DNA from: Polyangium sp. y55x31
GTDB taxonomy: Bacteria > Myxococcota_A > Polyangia > Polyangiales > Polyangiaceae
NCBI RefSeq assembly: GCF_029946505.1
Contig: NZ_JARZHG010000011.1
Coordinates: 1-64,000 of the forward strand
Direction of reading: 5' to 3'
Length of the DNA stretch: 64,000 nucleotides
This document shows, piece by piece, positions 1-8,929 of this stretch. Each line of letters opens with the position of its first letter. The stretch's first letter is position 1. The notes beneath the pieces were generated by a model. It saw only the letters and a list, made by a program, of their open reading frames with translations, did not search any database and was not told where the DNA came from. A program made the position numbers and the translations under genes.

Positions 1-904
1 GCCGGCGCCCCCGCCGGTCGCTGCCGCGCCTGCGCCTGCGCCTGCCGAGGCGCCCGCCGCGCCGCAGCCGGGCAAGGCGCCCGGAGCGCCGGGACCTCGC
101 AAGCGGCTGCCGTCGCGCACCGGGGCACGCAAGAGTGCCGCCAATGTCGCCGCGGTCGCGGATCCCACGCGTGGAGGAGCTCGCCCGCCGGTCCCGGCCG
201 CGCCCGCCGCGCCGCCGGTCGTCGCGGTGGCTCCCGCGCCTGCCGCAGCCGCGCCGAAGCGCCCCACCCCGAAGACGACCGTCATCGACCAGGCCTGGGG
301 CGACTTCGTGCCCTCGGCGCCGCCGGTCGCGCCGCCGCCGCCGCCCATCGAGGAAGAGATCACCGCCTCGCAAGCGCGCAGCGAGCTGCTCGACATACCG
401 GTCGATGACCTCGACGGCGAGACGGCCGTGCTCTCGGGCAAGGACCTCGGCCGCATCCCGGCGACACAGGACTCTGCCGCCGCACCTGCGCCGGCTCCGG
501 TTGTGGCGCCTGCGCCCGTCGCTGCGCCTTCGCCGGCGGCCGCGCCTGTTGCTCCCGCCGCGCCCGTGCCCGTCCCGGCAGTCACGCCCACGCCGGCCCG
601 CGTCGCTCCTGTCGGGCCCGCGCCGGTGCGCCCCGTGGCTCCCGCCGTCGCAGCCGTCCCGGCTGCTGCACCTGCACCCGTGCCCGCGGCTGCACCCGCG
701 CCTGCGCCTGCGCCCGCTGCTCCGATGGCCCCTCGCGTGGCGCTCGTCGTCGCGGTCCGGGTCGCGGTCGTCGGTCGGGAAGGGGAAATCCGGGTCGTCC
801 CGCTCGCGCCGGGCCAGGCCCCGCCGCCCGGCACGGCCACGGCACTGCTCGTTCCCTCGGGAGACGAGGACGCCGCCGTGATCGGCCGCCTCGTGGGGCT
901 CTAG
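1..904 (+). CDS. C-terminal part of an Ala/Pro-rich protein (5' end outside window)
   Basis: The frame is open from base 2 without a stop until TAG at 902-904, so about 300 residues are visible and the start lies to the left. Composition is dominated by Ala, Pro and Val, with long PA/APV-type low-complexity stretches between about 480 and 730. Less repetitive islands break this: TTVIDQAWGDFVPS, GETAVLSGKDLGRIP, and a C-terminal segment EGEIRVVPLAPGQAPPPGT that ends in IGRLVGL. I see no signal peptide, membrane helix or recognised enzyme motif in the visible part. It is followed 21 bp later by the acetyltransferase gene on the same strand. Family not recognised; a linker-rich regulatory or envelope protein is possible but unsupported. 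Confidence 0.6.
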   Translation, partial: PAPPPVAAAPAPAPAEAPAAPQPGKAPGAPGPRKRLPSRTGARKSAANVAAVADPTRGGARPPVPAAPAAPPVVAVAPAPAAAAPKRPTPKTTVIDQAWGDFVPSAPPVAPPPPPIEEEITASQARSELLDIPVDDLDGETAVLSGKDLGRIPATQDSAAAPAPAPVVAPAPVAAPSPAAAPVAPAAPVPVPAVTPTPARVAPVGPAPVRPVAPAVAAVPAAAPAPVPAAAPAPAPAPAAPMAPRVALVVAVRVAVVGREGEIRVVPLAPGQAPPPGTATALLVPSGDEDAAVIGRLVGL

Positions 905-925
905 ACGCTCGAAAAGGAACCATCC

Positions 926-1474
926 ATGACGGACGCATCGGATCGAGTGAGGCCGCAACGCATCCGCATCACGAAGCTCCAGGAGACGCAGGTCACGGAC
1001 CTCGTGGAGCTCGAGAAGGCGTGCACGGCGATGTACCACGACCTCGGCTTCGACGCGGCCGAGGTGCCGCCGCGAACCTGGAACGACATCGCGCACTTGC
1101 CGCGGCACCACAACGTCTTCGTCGCCGAGGCCGATCACGAGGTCGCCGGCTACCTGGCCTGGCGGGACGAGTCGCCGGGCGTCGCGTACCTCGAGGAGCT
1201 CTCGGTGCATCCGCGGTTCCAGCGCTTCGGCGTGGGGACGCGGTTGCTTCAGGCGCTCGAGGAGGATGCGCTTCGTTGTGGGCTACATGACGTAGTGGCC
1301 AGGATGTTCGAGAAGGCCACGTGGGCGCAGGCGTTCTACACACATCACGGCTTCGCGCAGCTCGGCGACCAGGCTTCGCGGAAGGTGCTCGGGTGGCGGG
1401 AGGAGCGCTCGGGTGGGCGTCCGCTGACGCGGCCGGGCGAGGTCCTGATCTGGAAGTCGTTGCGGGCGCAGTGA
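926..1474 (+). CDS. GNAT-family N-acetyltransferase
   Basis: A 182-residue protein of the GCN5-related acetyltransferase fold, which moves an acetyl group from acetyl-CoA to an amine; the substrate is unknown. The acetyl-CoA motif A is clear around residues 90-110: beta strand YLEELSVHPRFQ, then RFGVGTRLLQAL, matching the (Q/R)-x-x-G-x-(G/A) pyrophosphate loop. The C-terminal FYTHHGFAQLG matches the usual motif B ending (FY-x-x-x-GF). Length fits a single-domain GNAT. ATG 926 is preceded by AAGGA at 914-918 with 7-nt spacing, which fixes the start. It follows the Ala/Pro-rich gene closely and may be cotranscribed with it. Some GNATs acetylate the ribosomal protein N-terminus (RimI), but nothing here points to that substrate. 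Confidence 0.85.
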   Translation: MTDASDRVRPQRIRITKLQETQVTDLVELEKACTAMYHDLGFDAAEVPPRTWNDIAHLPRHHNVFVAEADHEVAGYLAWRDESPGVAYLEELSVHPRFQRFGVGTRLLQALEEDALRCGLHDVVARMFEKATWAQAFYTHHGFAQLGDQASRKVLGWREERSGGRPLTRPGEVLIWKSLRAQ

Positions 1475-1941
1475 CGTCCGGCCGGTAGATCGGACGGCGC
1501 CGTGCGAGGGGGCGGGGTGCGCGAGGGCGCGCGGAGGGAGACGTGTGTCTTCCGGGCGCGGCGGCGCGTCGGGGTCTGGGTCGGGGGTGCGGGTCCGCCG
1601 GATGGTGCTCGGCCGAGGTTCGGGTTGGTCCGCGGTCGGGGCTGGGCTGCGTCCGTCGCCAGGTCCGGCTCCGCGTCCACCCCCGCCCAGAGGCGGATCG
1701 CACGAGTTGACATAATGTATCTTATGCGAAATTTAGACGAGCCCGGAGGAGGGGAATCCGAGCCGAAAACCGGCCTGAAACCAGGCGTTCCTCGGGTTCG
1801 TCTGGACACACGGCGCGTCCCGCGACGCGCGCGTGCACGTCGGCGCCACGGCCGGCCGCCCACCGCGCCGGTTCCGTCCCCGCCGTTCGTGCTTCCGGCG
1901 TCGACGTCCCCCCGGACGCCCCTACGCCCCCCGCGCGCTCG
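1475..1941. other. 467-bp gap between convergent genes
   Basis: The space between the GNAT stop and the bamB stop is extremely GC-rich except for a sharp AT-rich patch near 1707-1735. I see no convincing gene. A leftward frame beginning ATG at 1713 and running into the acetyltransferase reads as an Arg/Pro-rich polypeptide and looks like compositional noise. No clear terminator hairpin with a T-run was found for either flanking gene. Confidence 0.5.
1707..1735. promoter_or_regulatory. AT-rich island with inverted repeat and -35-like box
   Basis: In a surrounding of roughly 75-80% GC this stretch contains TTGACA (1707-1712) followed by an inverted repeat, CATAA (1711-1715) and TTATG (1722-1726) with a 6-nt gap. 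On the plus strand there is no good -10 box at normal distance. On the minus strand TAAGAT (1724-1719) sits 5 nt before an ATG (1713), the layout of a leaderless start. It could be an operator or promoter, but no credible downstream gene exists on either strand. Confidence 0.3.
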
Positions 1942-3270
1942 TCAGCCGCCCTTCACGCCGAGCCTGCTCATCGACGTCTGCGCCGGTTGTGGTGTCGGCG
2001 GCGTGACCAGGACGCTGAGGAACGATCCCCCGTTGCCCACCACGAACGCACGCACCCCGTGCGCGGCCGGCGTCATCGCGAAGCTGCCGCCCGGCAGGAT
2101 TCCGTCGATGAGCCCACCCGTCACGGGCGAAAACAGGAACAACCCGTACCGCGTCGTTCCCACGAGCAGCGCGCCCGCCACCGGAACCGGCGCCGTGATC
2201 CCGCCCTCCGGCAGGTTCCGCCGCCAGAGCGTCCGCCCGTCGTTCGGATCGAGCGCCCAGAGACCTGTGAGCCCGCTCGCAGCGAACAGGATCCGCTGCC
2301 CAGGAACGGACGGAAGCGGCCCCGTCCGCGGCGCGTGCTCCGGCTGCTCCCACAAAACGAGCTCCGTCACCCCGACGGCCTTCTCGTTCACCCACGCGCG
2401 CGTGCCGTTCTCCGCGTCGAGCGCGTACACGCCGCCCGCGTAGCCACCCACGAACACAACCTCACCCGAGGTGATCCGCGCCACCACCGGCGTCGTGTCC
2501 ACGTCGAGGTAACGCGGCGCGTCGCCGCCGGCCTGCTGCTCCGCCTCGGCCGCGAGATCCACGGCCGGCCACTGCTCCGAGCCGTCCTCGAGGTCGTACG
2601 CGAGCACGACGCCGTCCGAGAACGCCGCGTACACCTTGTCCCGCCCGAGCGCCGGCCCCGCGTACCCGGCGACCTCCATGCCGAACGCCGGCGTCCGGTG
2701 CTGATGCCACTTGAGCGCCCCGGTCGCCGCGTTCATCGCGATCAGCGTGTCGTTGGCGTTGGTGACGTAGAGCACGCCGTTCCGCAGCACCGGCTTCCGG
2801 GCCACCTCGGCGTTCGTCGAGAACCGCCAGAGCATGCGGCCGTTGTCCGCGTTCACCTTGTAGACAGCGCCGTCGTTCGAGCCGAAGTAGATGACGCCCT
2901 CGTCGGCGTCGAAGAGCGGCTCGCTCTGCACGGGCCCCATCGTCTCGAAGCGCCAGATCGTCGAGCCGTCCTCGACCCGCAGCGCGTAGAGGCCGTTGTC
3001 GCTCGACGGGACGAAGACGCGCCGGCCCGCGACGTCGAGCGCGGGTTTTCCGCGCTCGTAGACCTCGGCTTGCTGGCGCGACTCGGCCGTGAGCGGCCTT
3101 CGGTATGCGATCGACAACGTGCCGCCCGGGTGGTGCAGCCACGTCGGGACCTGCGGCGTCGCCGGGATGCTCAGGCTCTCGCAGCCGAAGAGCGGGAGCG
3201 CGAGGGCCGCGGCGGCCGCGAGAACGCTGCGCGAGATCGCGACGGGAGCCCTCACACGTCCCTCGATCAC
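1942..3270 (-). CDS. bamB: Outer-membrane assembly lipoprotein BamB (PQQ-like beta-propeller)
   Basis: A 442-residue lipoprotein with an N-terminal signal ending in the lipobox LPLFGC (Cys about residue 30), followed by repeated beta-propeller blades of the PQQ-binding-like type: GLYALRVEDGSTIWRF, FGSNDGAVYKVNADNG, VTNANDTLIAMNAATG. This is the BamB architecture, the BAM-complex subunit that helps insert beta-barrel proteins into the outer membrane. The GTG start at 3270 overlaps the stop of the upstream TPR gene by 4 bp (GTGA), implying translational coupling; a second GTG five codons in is an alternative. The order yfgM-like then bamB also occurs in Escherichia coli (yfgM-bamB), which supports the assignment. 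Other PQQ-repeat lipoproteins look similar, so the name rests on fold plus context. Confidence 0.8.
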   Translation of the reverse strand: MIEGRVRAPVAISRSVLAAAAALALPLFGCESLSIPATPQVPTWLHHPGGTLSIAYRRPLTAESRQQAEVYERGKPALDVAGRRVFVPSSDNGLYALRVEDGSTIWRFETMGPVQSEPLFDADEGVIYFGSNDGAVYKVNADNGRMLWRFSTNAEVARKPVLRNGVLYVTNANDTLIAMNAATGALKWHQHRTPAFGMEVAGYAGPALGRDKVYAAFSDGVVLAYDLEDGSEQWPAVDLAAEAEQQAGGDAPRYLDVDTTPVVARITSGEVVFVGGYAGGVYALDAENGTRAWVNEKAVGVTELVLWEQPEHAPRTGPLPSVPGQRILFAASGLTGLWALDPNDGRTLWRRNLPEGGITAPVPVAGALLVGTTRYGLFLFSPVTGGLIDGILPGGSFAMTPAAHGVRAFVVGNGGSFLSVLVTPPTPQPAQTSMSRLGVKGG

Positions 3271-4598
3271 GGCGTCCCGCCCTGCTTCTGCTGAGCCGCC
3301 TTCTTCTGGGCCTCCTCGACCATGCGCCGCGCCTTCTCCTGGATGTCGGCGGGCAGAGGCGCCCCTGCGCCGCCCCCGAACGCAGGCTGCTGCACGGCCG
3401 CGGAGGCCGGATCGATCTGGACCATGAGATCGTGCACCGCGCCCTTGAGGTACTCGAGCGGCTCGGGATCCTTGCTCGGGAGCGCGAGCTTGTCTTCGAG
3501 CGGCTTCAGGACCTCCTTCGCCTTGTCCTTGTTGCCCTTGGCGAAGAGGACACGCGCCTCGTGGTAGGTCGCGAGGTCCTTGTATCCCTTGACGTCGATG
3601 CCCGCGAGCTCCTTGAAGCTCGCCATCGCGCCGTCGAGATCCCCCTTGCCTTCCTTCGCGTACCCGATGCCCTCGGTGGCGCGGCCCTTCACGTCGGGAT
3701 CCGCGGCCGCGAGCGGCGACGAGAGCACCGACGAATAGGCCTGGATCGCCTTGTCCCAGTCGCGTTTTTCGAGGTACGTGCCGCCCTGACCGAGCTGCGC
3801 GAGCAGGGCCGCGCCCGTGCCCGCGTGCTTGTCGATGACCTTGCCGTACGCGTCGAGCGCGGCCTGCGACTTCTCGGCTTCGTTCTTGAAGACGCGCGTC
3901 GGATCGATCTCTTTCTGATCGTCGGGGCGCTTGTCCTCCTCCATCACGAGCCCGCGATTTGCTGCCACGCCCGAGAAGAGATCGGCCGAAGCATCCCCGA
4001 GCTTCTTGTCGACGCGCGAGGACCAGAACGCATACCCGCCCGCGCCGACGATCGCCGCGAGGACCACCCACTGGAGGACCCCGACGTTCGCCTTGAGCCA
4101 CTTCGTGACGGCCGAAGCGCTCCGCGCGAGCGCGTCGTCGACCATCTCGCCCGCGTCGAGCGAGTTCGCGACCGGGCGGCGCTCGGCCGCGTCCGCCTGC
4201 TCGCGGCGACGCTTGAGCAGCTCCTTGGCGCGCGCGTTCTTGTCGCGAGGCAACGCCGCGTCGTCCTCCGCAGCCGCCGCGCCGCCGACGCGCTTCTTGC
4301 GCCGCGCGAGCGCATCTTCGCGCCGGCGCGCCGCGCGGTTCGGCTTCGCGGCCTCCTGCTTCTCTTCGCCCTCGTCGGGCTCCGCGGCCGCGTCTCCGCC
4401 CTCGATCGCAGCGTCCTCTTCGCCCGCGACGCCGAGCGCTGCGGCGACACGCTGCGCGGCTTCGTCTGACGCTTCGTCCTCGGACTCCGACGCACGCGCC
4501 TTCGAAGGCTCGTCGTCCCCCGAGGTCTCCGCCTCGCGCGCGTCCTCGTCCTCGCGCTTCGCGCGGCCCTCTTCCGACTGCTTGTCCTCTCGCGACAC
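3267..4598 (-). CDS. YfgM/TPR-type membrane-anchored protein
   Basis: A 443-residue protein in three parts: a long charged, Glu/Ala/Arg-rich N-terminal third predicted to be disordered; one transmembrane helix near the middle (VLQWVVLAAIVGAGGYAFW); and a C-terminal domain of tetratricopeptide-like helices (ALDAYGKVIDKHAGTGAAL, WDKAIQAYSSVLSSPLA, LDGAMASFKELAG). Helix followed by TPR resembles YfgM, a periplasmic chaperone helper linked to SecYEG, except for the unusually long cytoplasmic N-terminus. It lies directly upstream of bamB and overlaps it by 4 bp. I chose GTG 4598 over ATG 4643 because the 15 extra codons include AGG, ATT and AGA, which are rare in the neighbours; neither start has a strong Shine-Dalgarno. 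Confidence 0.7.
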   Translation of the reverse strand: MSREDKQSEEGRAKREDEDAREAETSGDDEPSKARASESEDEASDEAAQRVAAALGVAGEEDAAIEGGDAAAEPDEGEEKQEAAKPNRAARRREDALARRKKRVGGAAAAEDDAALPRDKNARAKELLKRRREQADAAERRPVANSLDAGEMVDDALARSASAVTKWLKANVGVLQWVVLAAIVGAGGYAFWSSRVDKKLGDASADLFSGVAANRGLVMEEDKRPDDQKEIDPTRVFKNEAEKSQAALDAYGKVIDKHAGTGAALLAQLGQGGTYLEKRDWDKAIQAYSSVLSSPLAAADPDVKGRATEGIGYAKEGKGDLDGAMASFKELAGIDVKGYKDLATYHEARVLFAKGNKDKAKEVLKPLEDKLALPSKDPEPLEYLKGAVHDLMVQIDPASAAVQQPAFGGGAGAPLPADIQEKARRMVEEAQKKAAQQKQGGTP

Positions 4599-4721
4599 GC
4601 CCGGGACTCTAGCCGCGCCGCCCCCGGCGTCAATCGGCCTCATCGCGGTTTCCGCGGGCCTTCCGCGGCCATCCCAGGGCCCGGCTCGGCGCCTCCGTCC
4701 CCTGCCCGTTCGTGACAAAAG

Positions 4722-7700
4722 CTACGGATTTTGCGGAGGATCTCCGTCGGACGAGCCCTCGCCGCCCTTCTCGGGCGTCCACGGCTCGGGCGGCGGCGGA
4801 GGCAGCTCGGCGACGAGCGGGACGACCGCGCAGGCCGAGAGCTCCACGTTCTGCGTCGCGTAAACGACGAACTCGCCGTGTTGACCGGGGCGCACCTTCA
4901 CCGCCGCGGGCAGCGGCGCGAAGACCTCCTGCGGCTTGTCGCCCGGCGGGACGTAGAGCGTGGCAGCGGTGCGCGCATCGAGCTCGGGCGCGCGCTTGGG
5001 AACGAGGCCGCCCGTCTCGCGATCGCCGCTGCTCACGAGGCGCCGCGTCCCCATGCCGAAGCGGATCTCGCCGGGCCGGTCGTCGTTCGACCGCGCGCGG
5101 CAAAGGACCCGCAGCGCGTCGCCGCTGCCGTCGGACTTCGGCACGACCATGCCGACCGCGACGCCGCTCCGCGCGAACCGCCGGAGCTTTTCCAAATCGC
5201 GCTCGCGTGGGCCGCCGACGAGCTCGAGCACGTCCGCCTGGAGCGCGATCCGGAGGCCGTTCGGGAGCGGATCGGGCACGCCGAGCAGGCGGATGAGCGG
5301 GGCGCGGAGCTCCGGGCCGGCGCCGAGCGCGACGAGCGCCTCGGAGAGCGCGACGCGGGCGTGCTGGTAGCGCTCGGTCGCGAGGTGCTCGGCGAGCGCG
5401 GGGCGAGCCGCATCCTGGCCGATCGCGGCGAGCGCCTCGGCCACGTGCGGGCGCAGGCGCACGTCGTCGAGAGCCGTGATGAGCGCGGGCAGCGCGGACT
5501 TGGCGCGGATCTTCGCGAGCGCCGCGACGATCTCCTTCGCCCGCTCGAACGGGATGACCTCGCGCTTGTCCGCGCGCTTGCCGTACGCCTCGCGGAACCA
5601 CGCCACGAGATCGTCCTCGCCGCGTCCGTCGCCGCCCTCGGCGAGCGCGAGCGCCGCGAGGCGCCGCCACTTGGGATCACGATCTTCGAGCAGCTCGCGC
5701 GTGCGCGGCGCGCCCTCGCCGAGCCGGGTCAGCGTGAGCGCCGACCAGCGACGCACCTCGTCGTCCTCGTCCCGTACGAGCGCGAGCCGCATCGTCGGCG
5801 AGACCTCCGGCCGTTGGAGGTCAAACAACACCTCGGCGGCCTTGCGCCGGATGAGCACGTCCGCATCGTCGAGCAGCGCGGCGACGTCGAGCGCCGCGTC
5901 CGCATCGCCGGCGATCCCGCGCCGGAGCGCCTCGGGCCAGCCCTTCCCTTCGCTGCGCAGCCCGGCGATCTCGTACCGCCCGTGCGAGGCCTCCACGCCG
6001 CGGAGCTCGCTCCGCATGTCGGCCATGTCGGCCGCACGCGCACCCGAGAGATCCCGCGTCTGCTCCGGATCGCGCTCCACGTCGTAGAGCGCGCAGGCGC
6101 CGATCCTTCGAGCACAAACGAGCCGGAGCGGCCCACGCGCCAGCATGGTCATCGTCTCCGTCTCGGCGAACGCGAAGCCTCGCGCATCCTCCGGGCTCGT
6201 GGCGGTACCCGCGAGCGCGCGCCCGAGATCCGCGCCGCGCACGCGCGCCGGCCGCGGGATGTCGAGCCCCGAGAGCACCGTTGGCAAGAGGTCGACGAGC
6301 TGCACGGGAGCTGCCACGCGCCTCGGCGCGAAGAGACCCGGCGCGTGCACCACGAGCGGCACGCGGACCTGCTCCTCGTACACCGTGGTGCCGTGGTAGC
6401 GGCCGCCGTGATCCTGGAACTCCTCGCCGTGATCGGCGCTCACGATCACCACCGCGTTCGGCCGACGCGCGCGCACCGCGGCGAGGATCGTGCCGAGCCC
6501 CGCGTCCGCCGCGGCGATCTCGGCGTCGTAGCGATCGATGTCCCGATCGCCGAAGGGGTGCTCGGGGTGCGTCTCGTAGGGCTCGTGCGGCTCGAAGAGG
6601 TGCACCCACAAGAAGACGCGCGCGCTCTTGTCGACGCCGTCGAGGTACGTCTCGACCTGCTTGGCGCGGCGATCGGCGCTCGCGAACTCGACCTTGCGGT
6701 ACTCGAAGTCGAGGCCACGCTCGCGGATCGGGCCGAAGCGCTCGGCGTCGATGAAGAACACCGCCGGCGGGAAGAAGGCCGCGGTCTTGTAACCATAGCG
6801 ACGGAGCTGACCCGCCCACGTCTCGGAGTCGCCGCCGAGGCCCTGCAGCACGAGCGGCCGGATGTACTTGCCCGTCATCAGCGAGGTGACGGCGTACGAG
6901 GTGTGCGGCGTCGGCGTGTACGCCCGCTCGAAGACCACGCCCTCGGCCGCGAGCGCGTCGATCGTCGGCGTGGTTTTGCGCCCGTACCCGTACGCACCGA
7001 CGTGATCGGCGCGCAGCGCGTCGATCGTGACGAGCACGATGTCGCGGCCCGCGAGATCCACCGCGTGGCCTGCTTGCCCCTGGTTCACGACGAGCGGCGT
7101 GTCGTCGAGCGGCGGCGGCGGCGAGAGCGCGGCCGCGATCTCCACGGCGTTCGCCAGAACTGGCGCGCGCGTCAGGTACACGAGCCGCACGTTGTCCGCA
7201 GGCGCGAGGCGCTCGGCCGCCGAGGGCGAGGCCGCCGCCGAGAGCGCGAACAAGCCGAGCGCCAGCGCCGCGCGCGCGAGCTTCATGCCGAACGGCGCGA
7301 TCGATCCTTCTGCATCCTCGGCGCTGCCGGGCCGCGTTCGTCGTTGCGCGTCCCAGGCGACCGTGACGAACGGCGCGAGCAAGAGTGCGAGGAGCGCGAG
7401 GCCACGATGAAACGCCGGATAGAGCCGCGGCAGGACGAGCAGGTTGACGAGCTCGACCGCGAAGATCAGCGCGATCACGCCGAGGAAGACGCCCAAGCTG
7501 AACGTGCGTCGCGGCTTCGGCGCGAGCGCCCGCGCGACGAGCGGCCCGAGCGCAAACGCACAGGCGAACGCGACGACCGCGACGACCGCGACGAACGGCG
7601 CGCGGATCGACCCTGACAGAAGGCGCCCCGTGGACACGCCGAACGCCACGGCGCCGGCAAACCCCGCCGCGGCGAGCGCGAGACCGACGCGGCCCCATCG

Positions 7701-8063
7701 CCCTTCCGCGTGGCGCGCGCACTCGACGACCACTCCGCCGATCGCCGCGGCCGGCGCCGCCGCCGCGAACGCGATCGGCCAGAGCTTCCAGAGCGCGAGC
7801 GTGAGCTCGTGAAGCCCGACGAGCTCACGCCGGAAGACGAGCCCGACGACGACGAGCTCGACCAGCAGGAACACGCCGATCGCGAGGTAGCCGTCGGCGA
7901 TACGCCATCCGAGCGGAAGATCCCGTGTCCGCGCGCGCGGCCGCGCCACGCTCGCGCCGTCCCGGTCCGGCTTGGGTGCCGAGACCGCGAGCCGACCCTT
8001 TGCGCGGCTCGGTCGGGGCGCGGCGGGCGGGACGTGTGCGCCCTCCCCGCCGCGGTTCGTCAT
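4722..8063 (-). CDS. Sulfatase-fold membrane protein with Thr nucleophile and C-terminal HEAT repeats
   Basis: A 1113-residue protein. Residues about 50-310 hold several membrane helices. Next is an alkaline-phosphatase/sulfatase-superfamily domain with metal ligands in VTIDALRADHVGAYGYG and SADHGEEFQDHGG. Where sulfatases have C-x-P-S-R before LLTG, this protein reads TSYAVTSLMTGKY: Cys is replaced by Thr and the Arg is missing. Formylglycine therefore cannot form. Thr nucleophiles are known in LtaS and phosphoethanolamine transferases, so a phosphatase or phosphotransferase role at the membrane is more likely than sulfate ester hydrolysis. The last 350 or so residues are HEAT-like repeats (IRRKAAEVLFDLQRPE, VRRWSALTLTRLGEGAP), usually protein-binding. 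Its ATG overlaps the greA stop (ATGA). The substrate is unknown. Confidence 0.75.
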   Translation of the reverse strand: MTNRGGEGAHVPPAAPRPSRAKGRLAVSAPKPDRDGASVARPRARTRDLPLGWRIADGYLAIGVFLLVELVVVGLVFRRELVGLHELTLALWKLWPIAFAAAAPAAAIGGVVVECARHAEGRWGRVGLALAAAGFAGAVAFGVSTGRLLSGSIRAPFVAVVAVVAFACAFALGPLVARALAPKPRRTFSLGVFLGVIALIFAVELVNLLVLPRLYPAFHRGLALLALLLAPFVTVAWDAQRRTRPGSAEDAEGSIAPFGMKLARAALALGLFALSAAASPSAAERLAPADNVRLVYLTRAPVLANAVEIAAALSPPPPLDDTPLVVNQGQAGHAVDLAGRDIVLVTIDALRADHVGAYGYGRKTTPTIDALAAEGVVFERAYTPTPHTSYAVTSLMTGKYIRPLVLQGLGGDSETWAGQLRRYGYKTAAFFPPAVFFIDAERFGPIRERGLDFEYRKVEFASADRRAKQVETYLDGVDKSARVFLWVHLFEPHEPYETHPEHPFGDRDIDRYDAEIAAADAGLGTILAAVRARRPNAVVIVSADHGEEFQDHGGRYHGTTVYEEQVRVPLVVHAPGLFAPRRVAAPVQLVDLLPTVLSGLDIPRPARVRGADLGRALAGTATSPEDARGFAFAETETMTMLARGPLRLVCARRIGACALYDVERDPEQTRDLSGARAADMADMRSELRGVEASHGRYEIAGLRSEGKGWPEALRRGIAGDADAALDVAALLDDADVLIRRKAAEVLFDLQRPEVSPTMRLALVRDEDDEVRRWSALTLTRLGEGAPRTRELLEDRDPKWRRLAALALAEGGDGRGEDDLVAWFREAYGKRADKREVIPFERAKEIVAALAKIRAKSALPALITALDDVRLRPHVAEALAAIGQDAARPALAEHLATERYQHARVALSEALVALGAGPELRAPLIRLLGVPDPLPNGLRIALQADVLELVGGPRERDLEKLRRFARSGVAVGMVVPKSDGSGDALRVLCRARSNDDRPGEIRFGMGTRRLVSSGDRETGGLVPKRAPELDARTAATLYVPPGDKPQEVFAPLPAAVKVRPGQHGEFVVYATQNVELSACAVVPLVAELPPPPPEPWTPEKGGEGSSDGDPPQNP

Positions 8064-8536
8064 GAATAGCTGATCTCGAGGATCTCGTAGATGCGCGGTC
8101 CGGCCGGCATGACGACGCGGACCTCCTCGCCGACCTCACGGCCGATGAGCGCGCGCGCGAGCGGCGAGGATACCGAGATGCGGTTCTGCTTGATGTCGGC
8201 CTCTTCGGGCCCGACGATCTGGTAGACGACTTCCTCGTCCGTATCGACGTTCACGAGCTTCACGCGGGCGCCGAACTGGATCTTGCTGCCGCTCAGCTTG
8301 CTCGGGTCGATGACCTCGGCGCGGCTCAACGTCTGCTCGATGAACGAGATGCGCGCGACGATGAGGCCCTGACGCTCCTTCGCGGCGTGATACTCCGCGT
8401 TCTCCGACAGATCGCCGTGATCGCGGGCCACGCTGATGTCCTTGACCACCTGCGGGAGCTCGATCTTCTTGAGCCGCTCGAGCTCCTCGCGCAGCCGAGC
8501 TTGCCCTTCGGGCGTCATGGGCACCTTTTCAGACAT
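8060..8536 (-). CDS. greA: Transcription elongation factor GreA
   Basis: A 158-residue GreA, which binds the RNA polymerase secondary channel and stimulates cleavage of backtracked transcripts. The N-terminal coiled coil starts PMTPEGQARLREELERLKK, and the loop between its helices has the family signature ARDHGDLSENAEYHAAKE, including the acidic tip residues (D, E) that act at the polymerase active site. The C-terminal FKBP-like domain is present (ISVSSPLARALIGREVGEEV). ATG 8536 has GAGGTG a few bases upstream. A longer reading frame begins ten codons earlier but loses this ribosome site. It is the third gene of the leftward bamD set. Confidence 0.95.
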   Translation of the reverse strand: MSEKVPMTPEGQARLREELERLKKIELPQVVKDISVARDHGDLSENAEYHAAKERQGLIVARISFIEQTLSRAEVIDPSKLSGSKIQFGARVKLVNVDTDEEVVYQIVGPEEADIKQNRISVSSPLARALIGREVGEEVRVVMPAGPRIYEILEISYS

Positions 8537-8624
8537 CGCAACACCTCGAAAACGACGCTCGGACACGCCGAGCCGAACCTTCGATCCCCTTTAGCATGTT
8601 CAGGCCGAAGCCGCGCCCACCGCG

Positions 8625-8924
8625 TCAGCTCGGTCCACGCCAGCGCACGATCCGCCGCGGCATCGGCCGCCCGGCATCACGCGCCGCGCGCAGGGCCGCC
8701 TTGACCAACGCCGCGCCCGCTTTCTCCAGACCCGCGACGTCCACCCCAACGGCCGCGCCCTCGATGCGCGCCGTCACGCTCGCCTGCTCGACGCGAATTT
8801 CGAGCGGCAGATCCGCATCGGGCAGGTGCGCGAACCCCCGGTACGTCGCGCTCGATTCTTCCTCGTCCGCGCGCTCGAGCGCGTATCGCACGCCCGCCGT
8901 GGGGCGCCTCTGCGACGCGTCCAT
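8625..8924 (-). CDS. Hypothetical 99-residue protein between bamD and greA
   Basis: Starts at ATG 8924, only 5 nt after the bamD stop, and ends at TGA 8625, 88 bp before greA, so it is very likely part of the same transcript. The N-terminal half reads as a short beta-rich sequence (ATYRGFAHLPDADLPLEIRVEQASVTARIEG). The C-terminal half is helical and Ala-rich (GLEKAGAALVKAALRAARD) and ends with a basic tail PMPRRIVRWRGPS. No signal peptide or membrane helix is seen. The position argues for a real gene. I do not recognise the family and propose no function. Confidence 0.65.
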   Translation of the reverse strand: MDASQRRPTAGVRYALERADEEESSATYRGFAHLPDADLPLEIRVEQASVTARIEGAAVGVDVAGLEKAGAALVKAALRAARDAGRPMPRRIVRWRGPS

Positions 8925-8929
8925 CCGCT

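Noticed and set aside
1345-1713. Possible leaderless gene on the minus strand starting at ATG 1713
   Set aside because: The translation is Arg/Pro-rich and overlaps the acetyltransferase by about 130 bp; no family features. Kept only as a possible transcription start.
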